From Methylovorus sp035565335 (GTDB taxonomy: Bacteria > Pseudomonadota > Gammaproteobacteria > Burkholderiales > Methylophilaceae), in assembly GCA_035565335.1 (NCBI GenBank), contig DATMSO010000020.1, positions 1 through 35,170 on the forward strand: DNA of 35,170 nt. The letters are read 5' to 3'. Shown here in pieces: positions 1-8,472 of the stretch (positions are counted from its first letter, which is position 1; every line of letters begins with the position of its first letter). The notes under the pieces were generated by a model, which worked only from the letters and a program-made list of their open reading frames with translations, ran no database searches and was not told the origin of the DNA. Position numbers and translations under genes: made by a program.

Positions 1-164
1 TTGTTGGGCAGGGCCGCAAACGCGTGTGCCACATTGGCACAGCCCAGACGATCTGCGCCACGTGGGCGCTGAATGATCTGATCGATACGTTGAAGATATG
101 CCTGACGGGTGGGCGCACTGCGTTCGCGAATGCGTTCCGTAACCTCGTTGAGTATTTGTTTCAT
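1..164 (-). CDS. edd: Phosphogluconate dehydratase, N-terminal fragment (partial)
   Basis: The frame starts at an ATG at 164 and runs off the left edge, giving 54 residues. The start (MKQILNEVTERIRERS) and the later stretch GCANVAHAFAAL follow the N-terminus of Edd, where E. coli has a closely similar 'ACGNLAHGFAA' segment. Edd dehydrates 6-phosphogluconate to 2-keto-3-deoxy-6-phosphogluconate in the Entner-Doudoroff pathway, using an Fe-S cluster. In methylotrophs with the ribulose monophosphate cycle this step can belong to the cleavage branch. The related dehydratase IlvD is the main alternative, but the N-terminal pattern fits Edd better. No strong Shine-Dalgarno is visible. The region upstream carries an inverted repeat (204-275). 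Confidence 0.8.
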   Translation of the reverse strand, partial: MKQILNEVTERIRERSAPTRQAYLQRIDQIIQRPRGADRLGCANVAHAFAALPN

Positions 165-203
165 TAGATGTTGGGCGCTATTTATAAAGTGGGATCAGCC
201 TTG

Positions 204-275
204 GATTATCCCCAAAGCGCATGCCCCCGTCAAATGAAAGGGGGAGCAAAAGCCGCCATAAATCAAGGGATAATC
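204..275. repeat. Nested inverted repeat between the carbamoyltransferase gene and edd
   Basis: GATTATCCC at 204-212 is matched exactly in inverse by GGGATAATC at 267-275. Inside it, CCCCC at 224-228 is matched by GGGGG at 240-244. It lies after the carbamoyltransferase stop and 40 bases upstream of the edd start. It could end the upstream transcript or act on edd expression. There is no T-run, so it is not a classic intrinsic terminator. Confidence 0.5.
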
Positions 276-295
276 GCACAGGACTAGACGAAAAA

Positions 296-2026
296 TCAGG
301 CAGTTGCCGTCTCTTTGACGACCAGTACATCTTCCATGATCAGGTACTGCAGATCGCAGCCATAAAACATGTTCAAGGCATCAGCGGGACTGCAGATCAT
401 GGGTTCGCCACGGCGGTTGAGCGAGGTATTCAGCACCACGGGCACGCCACGCAGCCGCTCCAGCTCCTCGATCAGCGCGTAATAGCGTGGATTGGTCTCC
501 CTGGTCACCACCTGGGCACGCGCGGTGCCATCTTCATGCACCACCTCGGGAATACGTGGCTTCCAATGGTCCGCCACATCAAAGGTAAAGGTCATGTAAG
601 GTGCGGGATGCTCGGTCTGCAGCAGATCGACGGCCACTCTATCCAGCATGCTGGGGCAGAATGGGCGCCAGCGTTCACGGTATTTGATCTGCGCATTGAT
701 GCGATCAGCTACACCCGGATGACTGGGATCCCCCAGAATACTGCGGCAGCCAAGCGCACGCGGGCCAAACTCCATGCGGCCCTGGAACCAGGCCAGCGGG
801 TTGCCGGCAGCCAGTAGTTCCGCGCCCTTTTGTGCGGCATTCTCAATACGGTAGAAAGTAGGCTTGGCCGGATGCACTTCGCAAGCAGCGATGCACTCTT
901 CCGTGGTGAATGATGGGCCGAGATAGGCATGCTGCATGGCTTGTACCGGTTCGCCACGTTCGGCGGCCACATAACTTGCAGCGCCCAGCGCGGTGCCCGC
1001 ATCGCCCGAGGCAGGCTGTACAAACAGCTCCTTCACACCCGGCATAGCAATAATGCGCTGGTTGAGCTTAACGTTAAGCGCTACCCCGCCCGCCATGCAG
1101 ATGCGGCCGGTTTCACGAATGATGTCGCCCACATAATGGTCGATCATCTTCAGCGCGATGTCTTCCAGCAAGGCCTGCACAGAGGCCGCATAGTGGATGT
1201 ACGGGTCGTCGATTTCATCGCCTTCACGCTTGGGGCCCAGCCACTCCACCAGCTCCGGCGTGAAGTAATAACCCTTGCCTTTTTCCTTGTAGCGACGCAA
1301 ACCAACCACATTCACCAGCTTGGTGTTAACGCGCAGATCATCGCCGTCAAACTCCACCAGCCGCGAGAGATCGTACTTGCTGGGGTCGCCGTAGGGCGCC
1401 ATGCCCATCACCTTGAATTCGCCATCCAGCATTTCAAAACCGAGGTATTCGGTAATCGCGCCGTACATACCGCCCAGGGAGTCAGGGTCGTAGAATTCCT
1501 TGATCTTGTGAATCTTGCCGTTTTCACCGTAGCCAAAAAACGTCGTCGCGTATTCGCCCTTGCCATCAATGCCGACAATGGCGGTTTTTTCCTTGAATCC
1601 ACTCAGGTGATAGGCACTGCTGGCGTGGGCCAGGTGGTGTTCCACCGGCACAAATTCCGCCTTGTTGATGCCGAGGTCACGCATCAGCTGCATGGCCTTG
1701 TCGCGGTTGCGGCGATAGCGGCGATTACCGTTGAACAGCGCATCCAGTGCACGATCAGGCGCATACCAGTGACGCTTGGCATAGTGCCAGCGGGCGGCGG
1801 AAGTCAGCGGAATCTCGCCATAAGGGAAAGCCACCACATCGACCTGATCCGGCCTTATCCCTGCCTCTTTCAGGCAATAGCGGGCCGCTTCCAGCGGCAG
1901 TTTGTTCTTGGCGTGCTTGTCGCGTATGAAACGTTCCTCTTCGGCGGCGGCAATGATCTTGCCATCGACCATGATGGCGGCAGAAGAGTCGTGCCCGAGA
2001 GCACCGGATAATCCTAAAATAATCAT
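296..2026 (-). CDS. LPS-core carbamoyltransferase (NodU/CmcH/WapO family)
   Basis: The 576-residue length is normal for the family. The N-terminus (IILGLSGALGHDSSAA) is the ASKHA-like fold of the carbamoyltransferase N-domain. HHLAH near residues 130-134 supplies the metal-binding histidines. The C-terminal domain carries the conserved stretch MEFGPRALGCRSIL followed by the KYRERWRPFCP segment. Such enzymes transfer the carbamoyl group of carbamoyl phosphate, through an adenylated intermediate, to a hydroxyl. The gene lies 10 bases after the double-kinase gene and in the same run as waaG and waaP. By analogy with P. aeruginosa WapO, the likely substrate is inner-core heptose. The family is certain, the LPS substrate is inferred. 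I am not assigning wapO because no ortholog search was possible. Confidence 0.9.
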   Translation of the reverse strand: MIILGLSGALGHDSSAAIMVDGKIIAAAEEERFIRDKHAKNKLPLEAARYCLKEAGIRPDQVDVVAFPYGEIPLTSAARWHYAKRHWYAPDRALDALFNGNRRYRRNRDKAMQLMRDLGINKAEFVPVEHHLAHASSAYHLSGFKEKTAIVGIDGKGEYATTFFGYGENGKIHKIKEFYDPDSLGGMYGAITEYLGFEMLDGEFKVMGMAPYGDPSKYDLSRLVEFDGDDLRVNTKLVNVVGLRRYKEKGKGYYFTPELVEWLGPKREGDEIDDPYIHYAASVQALLEDIALKMIDHYVGDIIRETGRICMAGGVALNVKLNQRIIAMPGVKELFVQPASGDAGTALGAASYVAAERGEPVQAMQHAYLGPSFTTEECIAACEVHPAKPTFYRIENAAQKGAELLAAGNPLAWFQGRMEFGPRALGCRSILGDPSHPGVADRINAQIKYRERWRPFCPSMLDRVAVDLLQTEHPAPYMTFTFDVADHWKPRIPEVVHEDGTARAQVVTRETNPRYYALIEELERLRGVPVVLNTSLNRRGEPMICSPADALNMFYGCDLQYLIMEDVLVVKETATA

Positions 2027-2036
2027 GTTGGTTCGC

Positions 2037-3503
2037 TTAGTTGATGGAGATGCCGGCTTTTTTCAGGAAAGCGGCATCACGATAAATGTCGGCAAAGGCA
2101 TGTGCCAGCATCCGGTAAACCCGGGATTGCGGCGGCCAGTTTCGCATAAAGCGGCGCAAATCGCGCGCGTGGTAACGTGCAAATCGGTAGCTGGACAAAT
2201 GCTCCTGCATGCTGTCCAGGTCTATCAGGTATGGCGTGGTATTCACCATTTTGATATTGCTGGCCTTGCAATCACCGTGCGAGATTTTAAGCAATTTCAG
2301 CTGATAAAACATCCGCGCAATCTGCCGGCATGCCTGCAGATAACCCTCATCGCCAAGATCCGCCTGTTCAAAATACGCGCTCACATCCGGTGCATCCAGA
2401 TATGCTGCCAGCAAATACGCACGACGGCGAAACGGCCCGCGGCGCTCTTCCAGCAAGGCAAGCGGCTTGGGAGTGCCTATGCCGTAGCGTTGCAGACGAA
2501 AGCCATTGCGCCAGGATACCGCTGCCCGGCTCTGGCGCCATGCGCGGCCAATCCCATGCCAGAAATTCTTGATATTGTACCTTTTAATCACTACCGGCAC
2601 GTTATCAAGATCATGCCTGACCACCGTGCTGGTATTGCCCCGTTTCAGCGCCTCGGAGCTGGCCACCTGCTGTATCCAGCCATCCAGCTCGGTGGGGGAC
2701 GGCACCGCCAACAGCGTCAGCGGCGGCTGCCGGTTGAGTGCGGAATACAGCGCTGAGGTCTTCTGCACCAGCACATCCGAACAGGTGCGTAGCACTTTTT
2801 TGTCGGCATATTGGTAACTGGCATACCAGCGATAAGCACCCACCACCTTGCGCAACAGAGGGGAGGCCCGGCCCGGGGGCTGCTGCCGCACTTCGTGGTA
2901 GCGTTGCACCAGGGCCGGCAGATCGCGATCCAGCACTTCCGGATCAAGCTTGGCGAGTAATATCGCCAGATTGCGCCAGGCCCGCCAGGAGGCTAACCAG
3001 CCCGTCAGCGGGCGTATGCCATCACCATCAATCGCGTGCACGCGACCATCTTGCAGCAGGAAATTCTTGGGGTACATATCCGTCTGCAGCAAGCCCGCCT
3101 CATGCTGGGCGGCCACCGTCTCTACCAGTTGCCGGGCGATGGCACTGCGGCCTGCTGCATCGGCCTCATGCATGGCTTGCTCGGCATTTTCCGCGTCCAT
3201 TAGCGCCACATACAGCAACACCAGCATATCGCCAGCCTGGCTGGAGGTATGGGCCAACAGCGGCGGTGTTGCCAGATGGGCTTCCCGCAGGCGGCGGATT
3301 CCGGCGGCATCGCGCCCGGCGTAATAGTCCGCGCGCTTGCCCATGAACAGCTTGGCCAGCACCGGCTGCCCCTGCCACTCGCCAAAGCATACCAGGCGCC
3401 GACCAGGCAGCACCCGCAGATGCTGGCCAATCCGCAAAACTGTGCCATCAGCCAGGGGGAGCTGCGTATCGGGTGCCAGTGTGATGTCAGATCCCATACT
3501 CAT
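2037..3503 (-). CDS. Putative LPS-core kinase with two tandem kinase-like domains
   Basis: This 488-residue protein contains two copies of the InaA/WaaP/RIO-like kinase fold. In the first (about residues 20-200), K51 is a candidate ATP lysine, TDMYPKNF (141-148) a catalytic-loop equivalent with D142 and N147, and IDGD (158-161) the metal-binding segment. In the second (about 290-480), K307, HGDCKASN (409-416) and LIDLD (426-430) play the same parts. No signal peptide or membrane segment is visible, so it should act in the cytoplasm. Its place between a glycosyltransferase and the carbamoyltransferase matches PA5006 in the Pseudomonas core operon. It probably phosphorylates core sugar, but which sugar is unknown. 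The start could be codon 1 or the ATG two codons later. Confidence 0.75.
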   Translation of the reverse strand: MSMGSDITLAPDTQLPLADGTVLRIGQHLRVLPGRRLVCFGEWQGQPVLAKLFMGKRADYYAGRDAAGIRRLREAHLATPPLLAHTSSQAGDMLVLLYVALMDAENAEQAMHEADAAGRSAIARQLVETVAAQHEAGLLQTDMYPKNFLLQDGRVHAIDGDGIRPLTGWLASWRAWRNLAILLAKLDPEVLDRDLPALVQRYHEVRQQPPGRASPLLRKVVGAYRWYASYQYADKKVLRTCSDVLVQKTSALYSALNRQPPLTLLAVPSPTELDGWIQQVASSEALKRGNTSTVVRHDLDNVPVVIKRYNIKNFWHGIGRAWRQSRAAVSWRNGFRLQRYGIGTPKPLALLEERRGPFRRRAYLLAAYLDAPDVSAYFEQADLGDEGYLQACRQIARMFYQLKLLKISHGDCKASNIKMVNTTPYLIDLDSMQEHLSSYRFARYHARDLRRFMRNWPPQSRVYRMLAHAFADIYRDAAFLKKAGISIN

Positions 3504-3614
3504 GCCGCAGAGCTTCCTGCCCGGCCCATATGGCGCAATGCTTGCACTGGTGATGGCTTATGCTGCTTCAGTATCCGATGCTGCGCTATGCGATCTTTCA
3601 ATATACGGCCTTCC

Positions 3615-4421
3615 CTATTTCGCTTTTACGCGCGCCATGATGCGCTGGTAATTTTTGACGCGCTTGTGATCCTTGCCCAGGCCATTAACCAATGACACGG
3701 TACCGGCTTCAACGTGATCCAGATACTCGAACATATGCTGCGGCGGGATGGCAACAAAGCGATACCCCGCTGCCTTCAGCCTGTCCTGCATCTCATAGCC
3801 GGGGATGCGCTCGTTCATGGCGAAGCTCATGCCTTGCTGGCGAATGATGTCGACATTCCACAAGGTGCAGAAGCTCTTGAGGTAGATTTCATAAAACAGG
3901 CGGGGTTCACGTGTGTTGAACCCCAGCGCCACTTTGGCACGCCGGTAGTAGTATTTGCTGGCGCGTATGAAAATGCGCCAGGCCGTTTCCACGCGGGTAC
4001 GCCGCACCTGTTCCAGGCAGCCTACCGCCGCCACCCGGTCATCACTACGCATCTGCGCCAGCATCTGCCGCAGGATATCCACATCGTAAATCAGCGTATC
4101 GGTATGCATGAGCAGCAGATACGGCGTATTCACCTTTTCCAGAATCAGGTCTAGCGCCCGTCCATGGGCCATAAAGCCTTTTTCCGGGCCGTCCGCCTTG
4201 CGCTCGATCAGGTTGATCCAATCCAGCGATTTGAGATATGCCGTACTTTCGTCAGCCGAATTGTTATCGACCACCCATACCGGCACCGGGCTATCGCCCA
4301 GCGCTTTCTTCAGCAAATCCAGGCAAAGTGAAGTCACCTCATGGGTTTTGTAATTCACCAGCGCAATGCTGAAATCCGCCAGGCGGCTATCTCCCGCTAG
4401 GGGTTTATTCTCAATATTCAT
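3615..4421 (-). CDS. Family 2 glycosyltransferase in the core cluster
   Basis: A 268-residue GT-A protein. FSIALVNYKTHE opens the nucleotide-sugar fold, WVVDNNSADES (about 70-80) is the typical GT2 motif, and LLLMHTDTLI contains HTD at the usual DXD position. No membrane segment is visible. It lies inside the minus-strand inner-core run, 69 bases after the WapP-like gene and 111 bases before the double-kinase gene, so it probably adds a sugar to the LPS core. The acceptor and donor cannot be read from sequence. It occupies the position of wapQ in Pseudomonas, but it is not a kinase. Confidence 0.8.
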   Translation of the reverse strand: MNIENKPLAGDSRLADFSIALVNYKTHEVTSLCLDLLKKALGDSPVPVWVVDNNSADESTAYLKSLDWINLIERKADGPEKGFMAHGRALDLILEKVNTPYLLLMHTDTLIYDVDILRQMLAQMRSDDRVAAVGCLEQVRRTRVETAWRIFIRASKYYYRRAKVALGFNTREPRLFYEIYLKSFCTLWNVDIIRQQGMSFAMNERIPGYEMQDRLKAAGYRFVAIPPQHMFEYLDHVEAGTVSLVNGLGKDHKRVKNYQRIMARVKAK

Positions 4422-4490
4422 TTGAATCCCACACCCTGTTTTGTTCCATCGTCATCAGCGCTTCACGCCTGTCTCAGGCGGCCCACCGCG

Positions 4491-5285
4491 CTAGTTACCC
4501 CTGGGCTTGAGTCGCGCGCTCGAACGGCGCGCTATCAGCCTGCATACGGCACGCTGCCAGCCATTTAGTGCATTGGTCGCGTAATACTGCTTCAGAAAAT
4601 ACAGCCGCGCCGTGCGGCTCCAGCCCGTGGTGCGATAATTGAGCGTCACCAGATCATGCACGGTGCGCAACACCCCGAAGGCGTTAAAGCGCGACTTTTC
4701 CAGATCAATCACCACCACGCGGTACCCTTCGCCCTGCCAGGCGGCAAAGAGATGCTTGGCATACAAGGAGCGATGCTGCACGCCAGCCTCATGCATCTGC
4801 CGCACCGTCTGCGCGGCAGCGGCAAGCAACTGGCGCTTACGGCCACGCGGCATGTGGCGAAACTCCTCACTGGCCATCAGGGCATCCAGCGGCTGGTATG
4901 CATCCAACGCCACCGTCATCAATACCGCCCGCACCTCGTTTGCCACATGGCGCTCGCCAAACAGCATGGGCTCCAGCGTCGGCACGTCATGCCCCCGCAG
5001 ATGCTGCACCATCTCAAACTCGCGCTTGAAGGTGGCCTCGCCGCGTAAGGGATGCTTCCATGAGCGCCGGGTATGGTTCTGCTGCCGCTTGAGAAAGGCG
5101 CCCGTGACCTGACCTTGCGATGACGACAGGCTCACCCGCCCCACGCCGCTTAATCCACCGCGACCATCATTTGGTGCTTCGACCCATGCCACCTCGCGCG
5201 TCCAGGCAGCATCGACACTGTCCAGCGCATTTTCAGCCAGCAAGTCGCGCCACTGCGGCGCAATAAAATCCGTCATGGCCGGCAT
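4491..5285 (-). CDS. WapP-like LPS-core heptose kinase
   Basis: A 264-residue member of the LPS kinase (Kdo/WaaP/InaA) group. FLKRQ around K66 is the ATP-lysine strand, HEAGVQHRSLYAKHLF (165-180) the catalytic loop and VVIDLEKSRF (191-200) the metal-binding segment. Where WaaP has His-Arg-Asp, this protein has His-Arg-Ser (171-173), so the usual catalytic aspartate is absent at that position. I recall this departure being shared by WapP-type proteins but cannot verify it here. It follows waaP by 15 bases. Translation could start at 5285 or three codons in; both starts have purine-rich sequence upstream. A role in phosphorylating a core heptose is inferred from family and context. Confidence 0.75.
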   Translation of the reverse strand: MPAMTDFIAPQWRDLLAENALDSVDAAWTREVAWVEAPNDGRGGLSGVGRVSLSSSQGQVTGAFLKRQQNHTRRSWKHPLRGEATFKREFEMVQHLRGHDVPTLEPMLFGERHVANEVRAVLMTVALDAYQPLDALMASEEFRHMPRGRKRQLLAAAAQTVRQMHEAGVQHRSLYAKHLFAAWQGEGYRVVVIDLEKSRFNAFGVLRTVHDLVTLNYRTTGWSRTARLYFLKQYYATNALNGWQRAVCRLIARRSSARLKPRGN

Positions 5286-5300
5286 CCCTTTTCCAGGAAC

Positions 5301-6134
5301 TTAATCATCGAGCTGGGATGGCATTTTGCCATGGAATTTGACATACAAACGCTGGGCGCGCGCCGCCACCTGCTCCAGAAAAGCCTGCTCCTCTTGCCAG
5401 GTCTGGCGCAGCGGCTGTGCGCGATAAGCGCGCAGGAAGCGGCATATATCGCGGCGCGTCAGGCCGATATTCATGGCAGAAAAATACAACGCGGCGATGT
5501 CTTTCATGCGCGCCACCGGCGGGATACGCCTGCGTATGCCCACGCGATGCAGGTCGATCAGATAAAGATAAATCTCGTTATGCTGCTGCCAGCGCGGCTG
5601 GTCCAGGCAGAAATGGCAGATGTAAAAGTCACGATGGTTCATGCCATTGTCGTGCAACAGCCTGGCCAGACGCGCCACTTCCAGAATCAGCCTGCGTTTG
5701 AAGGCAGGGTCAGGCGGGGTTTCTGCCCAGGGTGCGCACAGGGTTTCCAGGGAAATAATATCGCCAAGGTCGCGCGTCACCACAAACGATTGGCGGCTGG
5801 CCGGATTCAACCCGCGCCAGCCATAGGCGACGCCCGGCGTGGTGGGGATTCCGACTTCTCCGAGCTTCTGGATCGCCTGCCATTCGGTGGCGGCACTAAT
5901 GATGGGCCAGCGCAGGCTGGACAGGTTTTTGAAAATCTCGCCCCAGCCCACACCGAAATGCTGCTTGATGAAATACGCGCTGCCATCCAGCTCGCAGCGT
6001 ATGGTCTTGCGCCCCGGTACATCGCGGAACACTTGCCCCTGCAACTGCATAATGGCATCGAATACCGGCTTACCAAGCCTGGCTCGCAGCCAGTCGGGGA
6101 CTTGCAGCACGTGTGTTTTCAGCCAGGCCATCAT
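5301..6134 (-). CDS. waaP: LPS core heptose(I) kinase WaaP (RfaP)
   Basis: The 277-residue sequence follows E. coli RfaP closely. Shared segments include VFRDVPGRKTIR, IFKNLSSLRWPI, the catalytic loop MNHRDFYICHF (165-175, with HRD at 167-169), YLIDLHR (191-197) and ALYFSAMNIGLTRRDI (216-230). WaaP phosphorylates the first heptose of the inner core using ATP, which lets divalent cations cross-link LPS and stabilises the outer membrane. Its start overlaps the waaG stop by four bases, so the two are translationally coupled. Among the neighbouring kinases this is the one whose function is firmly identified. No start-site problem is seen. Confidence 0.95.
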   Translation of the reverse strand: MMAWLKTHVLQVPDWLRARLGKPVFDAIMQLQGQVFRDVPGRKTIRCELDGSAYFIKQHFGVGWGEIFKNLSSLRWPIISAATEWQAIQKLGEVGIPTTPGVAYGWRGLNPASRQSFVVTRDLGDIISLETLCAPWAETPPDPAFKRRLILEVARLARLLHDNGMNHRDFYICHFCLDQPRWQQHNEIYLYLIDLHRVGIRRRIPPVARMKDIAALYFSAMNIGLTRRDICRFLRAYRAQPLRQTWQEEQAFLEQVAARAQRLYVKFHGKMPSQLDD

Positions 6135-7273
6135 GCCACCTGCTGCCGTTTTTGCTGCGCCAGCGCAAGCAGGATATGGGCTTCGGCGCGGCCATCATTG
6201 GCTTGCATGAGCTTACTGGCATAGGCAATGCCGTTTTCGCGCCAGCGCTGGCTGTCCGGTGCCACCAGCATTTGTGCAAACAAGGTATTGAACGCCTGCT
6301 GATCAAACGGCGCGGCGGCCACCATGCCCGCATCGGCATCCAGCACATGATGCGCGTAACCGCAGGTTTCGGTGACCAGCGCAGGCAGGCCTGCCGCCAG
6401 GGCTTCCAGTATCACCAGGCCGGTATTTTCCCGGTAGGCCGGATGCACATAGAGATCGGCGCCCTGCATCAGCCAGGGAATATCAGCGCGGCCTTTGGCA
6501 ATCACAAGCTGCTCGGCCACGCCCAGCTTTTGCGCCATGCGTACAAAAGGCCCAGGCTTGTCCTGGCCGATGGCCACCAGCCGGGTTTTCAGGCGCTGGG
6601 CTTCAGGCAATGCAGCCAGGGCAATAATGGCTCTATCCAGCCCCTTCATATGAAAGCCGGAACCCACCAGCAAGGCGATGCGATGCTGCGGGTTCAGCTG
6701 GAAGGCATGGCAAAGATGCTGCCGCATCTCGGTGCGGTCTTTCAGCGCCAGACGCTCGGCGGACAAATAAGGCGGGATGTAGTGCATGCGCTCCGGCTGC
6801 GTGCCATACCATTTTTCAAATAGCGGCATTTCGGTTTTGGCCACCATGAGAATCTCGCACTGCGAGCTGCGGTCAAACACGGCGCGTTCGGCCGCCGCAA
6901 ACCAGCGGTAACGCGGCGTAAAGCGGTAAAGCCAGCTGCGCTGCAGACGGCTGCGCTCGACAAAACAGGGGTCGGCAGCAAAATGTACATCCAGTCCAGG
7001 CATGCGGTTATAGCCGACCACACAGTCGACATCGCCCTGCTGTTGCAGGCGCGCATGCACCATGTCAATAAACCGCTGGTAACGCTGGAAATTGAACCAG
7101 GCCTGCACGGGCAGCACATGCACATGGAGACCGGCGGGGATATCGCCTTCCCAGGACAATGTATAGATGTCGACCTGATGCCCCTGGCTCGCCACATGGC
7201 TGGCCGTGCGCAACATATCGCGCTGCATGCCGCCAAAAGGGAAATATTTAAATACGATAAAAGCGAATTTCAC
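6131..7273 (-). CDS. waaG: LPS core glycosyltransferase WaaG (GT4)
   Basis: WaaG transfers a hexose (glucose in E. coli) from a nucleotide sugar to heptose II of the inner core. Alignment by eye to the E. coli protein is strong: FKYFPFGGMQRDMLR, TLSWEGD, GYNRMPGLDVHFAADPCF, the glycine-rich GSGFHMKGLDRAI, GQDKPGPF and HPAYRENTGLVILEALAAGLP, which holds the E-x7-E pair of GT4 enzymes. The frame stays open to an ATG at 7327, but I chose the GTG at 7273. It puts the mature start (VKFAFIVFKYFPFGG) in exact register with E. coli WaaG and gives 380 residues, close to family length. The gene diverges from waaC across about 130 bases that must hold both promoters. Confidence 0.93.
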   Translation of the reverse strand: MKFAFIVFKYFPFGGMQRDMLRTASHVASQGHQVDIYTLSWEGDIPAGLHVHVLPVQAWFNFQRYQRFIDMVHARLQQQGDVDCVVGYNRMPGLDVHFAADPCFVERSRLQRSWLYRFTPRYRWFAAAERAVFDRSSQCEILMVAKTEMPLFEKWYGTQPERMHYIPPYLSAERLALKDRTEMRQHLCHAFQLNPQHRIALLVGSGFHMKGLDRAIIALAALPEAQRLKTRLVAIGQDKPGPFVRMAQKLGVAEQLVIAKGRADIPWLMQGADLYVHPAYRENTGLVILEALAAGLPALVTETCGYAHHVLDADAGMVAAAPFDQQAFNTLFAQMLVAPDSQRWRENGIAYASKLMQANDGRAEAHILLALAQQKRQQVA

Positions 7274-7404
7274 GAAGGGGGTACTCGTTATCCTTGATTC
7301 GTCTGCGGTTGGGCTGCCGGGCACCATGCACCGGCCTTTCAGGCCATGGAGTGATCATGATGGCGGCATGCGCCAATACGCGATTGTATGCGAAAATGGC
7401 ATTT

Positions 7405-8379
7405 ATGCCGCGTATCCTGATCGTCAAAACATCGTCCATGGGCGATGTCATTCATAACCTTCCCGTCATTTCCGACATTCACGCCCATATACCCAATGCG
7501 GTGATTGATTGGGTGGTGGAAGAGAGTTTTCAAGACATTCCCGCCATGCATCCGGGCGTGACACGTGTGATTCCGGTGGCGGTGCGCCGCTGGCGCAAAC
7601 ACCTGCAGCGCAATGCCACCTGGCAGGAAATCGGCGATGTGCGCCGTCTGCTGAGAAAAGACCGCTACGACTTCATTATTGATACGCAGGGGCTGCTGAA
7701 AAGCGCCGTTATCTGCCACCTGGCGGAAGGTGCGCGCCATGGTTACAACCGCTGCTCTGCGCGCGAACCTCTGGCCGCTTTTCTTTATCAGCATACCCAT
7801 GGTGTGGACCGGCGATTGCATGCCGTTATACGCAACCGTGCGCTGGCCGCAGAAGCCCTGGGCTACCCGCCGCCGATCACGGCACCGGATTACGGCATCG
7901 CAAATAACATGCAGCCCACACCGGCGCTGGCTAATGGCCAATCCTATATTGTGGGTTTGCACGCCACCAGCCGCGATAGCAAATTGTGGCCAGAAGCCCA
8001 CTGGGTAGCGCTTGGTCAGGCACTCGCCAGCCAGCACACCATGCTGGTGCTGCCCTGGGGCAACGCCGCAGAAGAAGCACGGTCCAAACGCATTGCGGCG
8101 CAGGTGCCGGGCAGCCTGGTCCTGCCGCGATTATCGCTTTCCACCCTCGCTCCCATTCTGCTGGGCGCACGCGCTGCCATCGGCGTGGATACTGGGCTCG
8201 CGCATCTGACCGTGGCCCTGAATATTCCTACCATCGCCATCTATACCGATACCGACCCGACCAAAACCGGCCTGTACCCGGGTGCCATGGCGAAAGCGGA
8301 GAATCTGGGCGGCCGCGGTGCGGATACGCCGGTGAGTGTGGTGCTGATGACCTTGCAGTCCATGTTGCCCGCAGGATAA
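7405..8379 (+). CDS. waaC: LPS heptosyltransferase I WaaC (GT9)
   Basis: WaaC adds the first L-glycero-D-manno-heptose from the ADP-sugar to Kdo2-lipid A at the inner face of the cytoplasmic membrane. Close matches to E. coli RfaC include PRILIVKTSSMGDVIHNLP at the N-terminus, DWVVEESF, VIPVAVRRWRK, IIDTQGLLKSA, AREPLAAFLY, HATSRDSKLWPEAHW and GVDTGLAHLTVAL. I set the start at 7405 because the family begins directly with this segment, giving 324 residues against 319 in E. coli. The frame is open to 7294, and an in-frame ATG three codons upstream of 7405 is an alternative. No clear Shine-Dalgarno is visible. Confidence 0.93.
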   Translation: MPRILIVKTSSMGDVIHNLPVISDIHAHIPNAVIDWVVEESFQDIPAMHPGVTRVIPVAVRRWRKHLQRNATWQEIGDVRRLLRKDRYDFIIDTQGLLKSAVICHLAEGARHGYNRCSAREPLAAFLYQHTHGVDRRLHAVIRNRALAAEALGYPPPITAPDYGIANNMQPTPALANGQSYIVGLHATSRDSKLWPEAHWVALGQALASQHTMLVLPWGNAAEEARSKRIAAQVPGSLVLPRLSLSTLAPILLGARAAIGVDTGLAHLTVALNIPTIAIYTDTDPTKTGLYPGAMAKAENLGGRGADTPVSVVLMTLQSMLPAG

Positions 8380-8408
8380 AACCTCTGGCAAAAAATTCAC
8401 CCGCCCCG

Positions 8409-8434
8409 CTTGAAATATTAAAAGCCACCCCAAT
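8409..8434 (+). promoter_or_regulatory. Sigma-32 (heat-shock) promoter for grpE
   Basis: CTTGAA at 8409-8414, a 13-base spacer, then CCCCAAT at 8428-8434. This matches the known RpoH consensus (CTTGAA, 13-15 bases, CCCCAT). It lies about 40 bases before the grpE start, the right distance for a short leader. Confidence 0.8.
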
Positions 8435-8472
8435 TTTGCAGCGTATGGCAGTTATTTAACAAAGGGAATTCC

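Noticed and set aside
929..2011. A 360-codon plus-strand frame opposite the carbamoyltransferase gene
   Set aside because: Shadow frame, rich in His/Gln/Ala in the manner of antisense translation, without any known motif.
7274..7404. A short gene between waaG and waaC
   Set aside because: Open frames there are only N-terminal extensions of waaG and waaC; the homologous starts at 7273 and 7405 explain the region.
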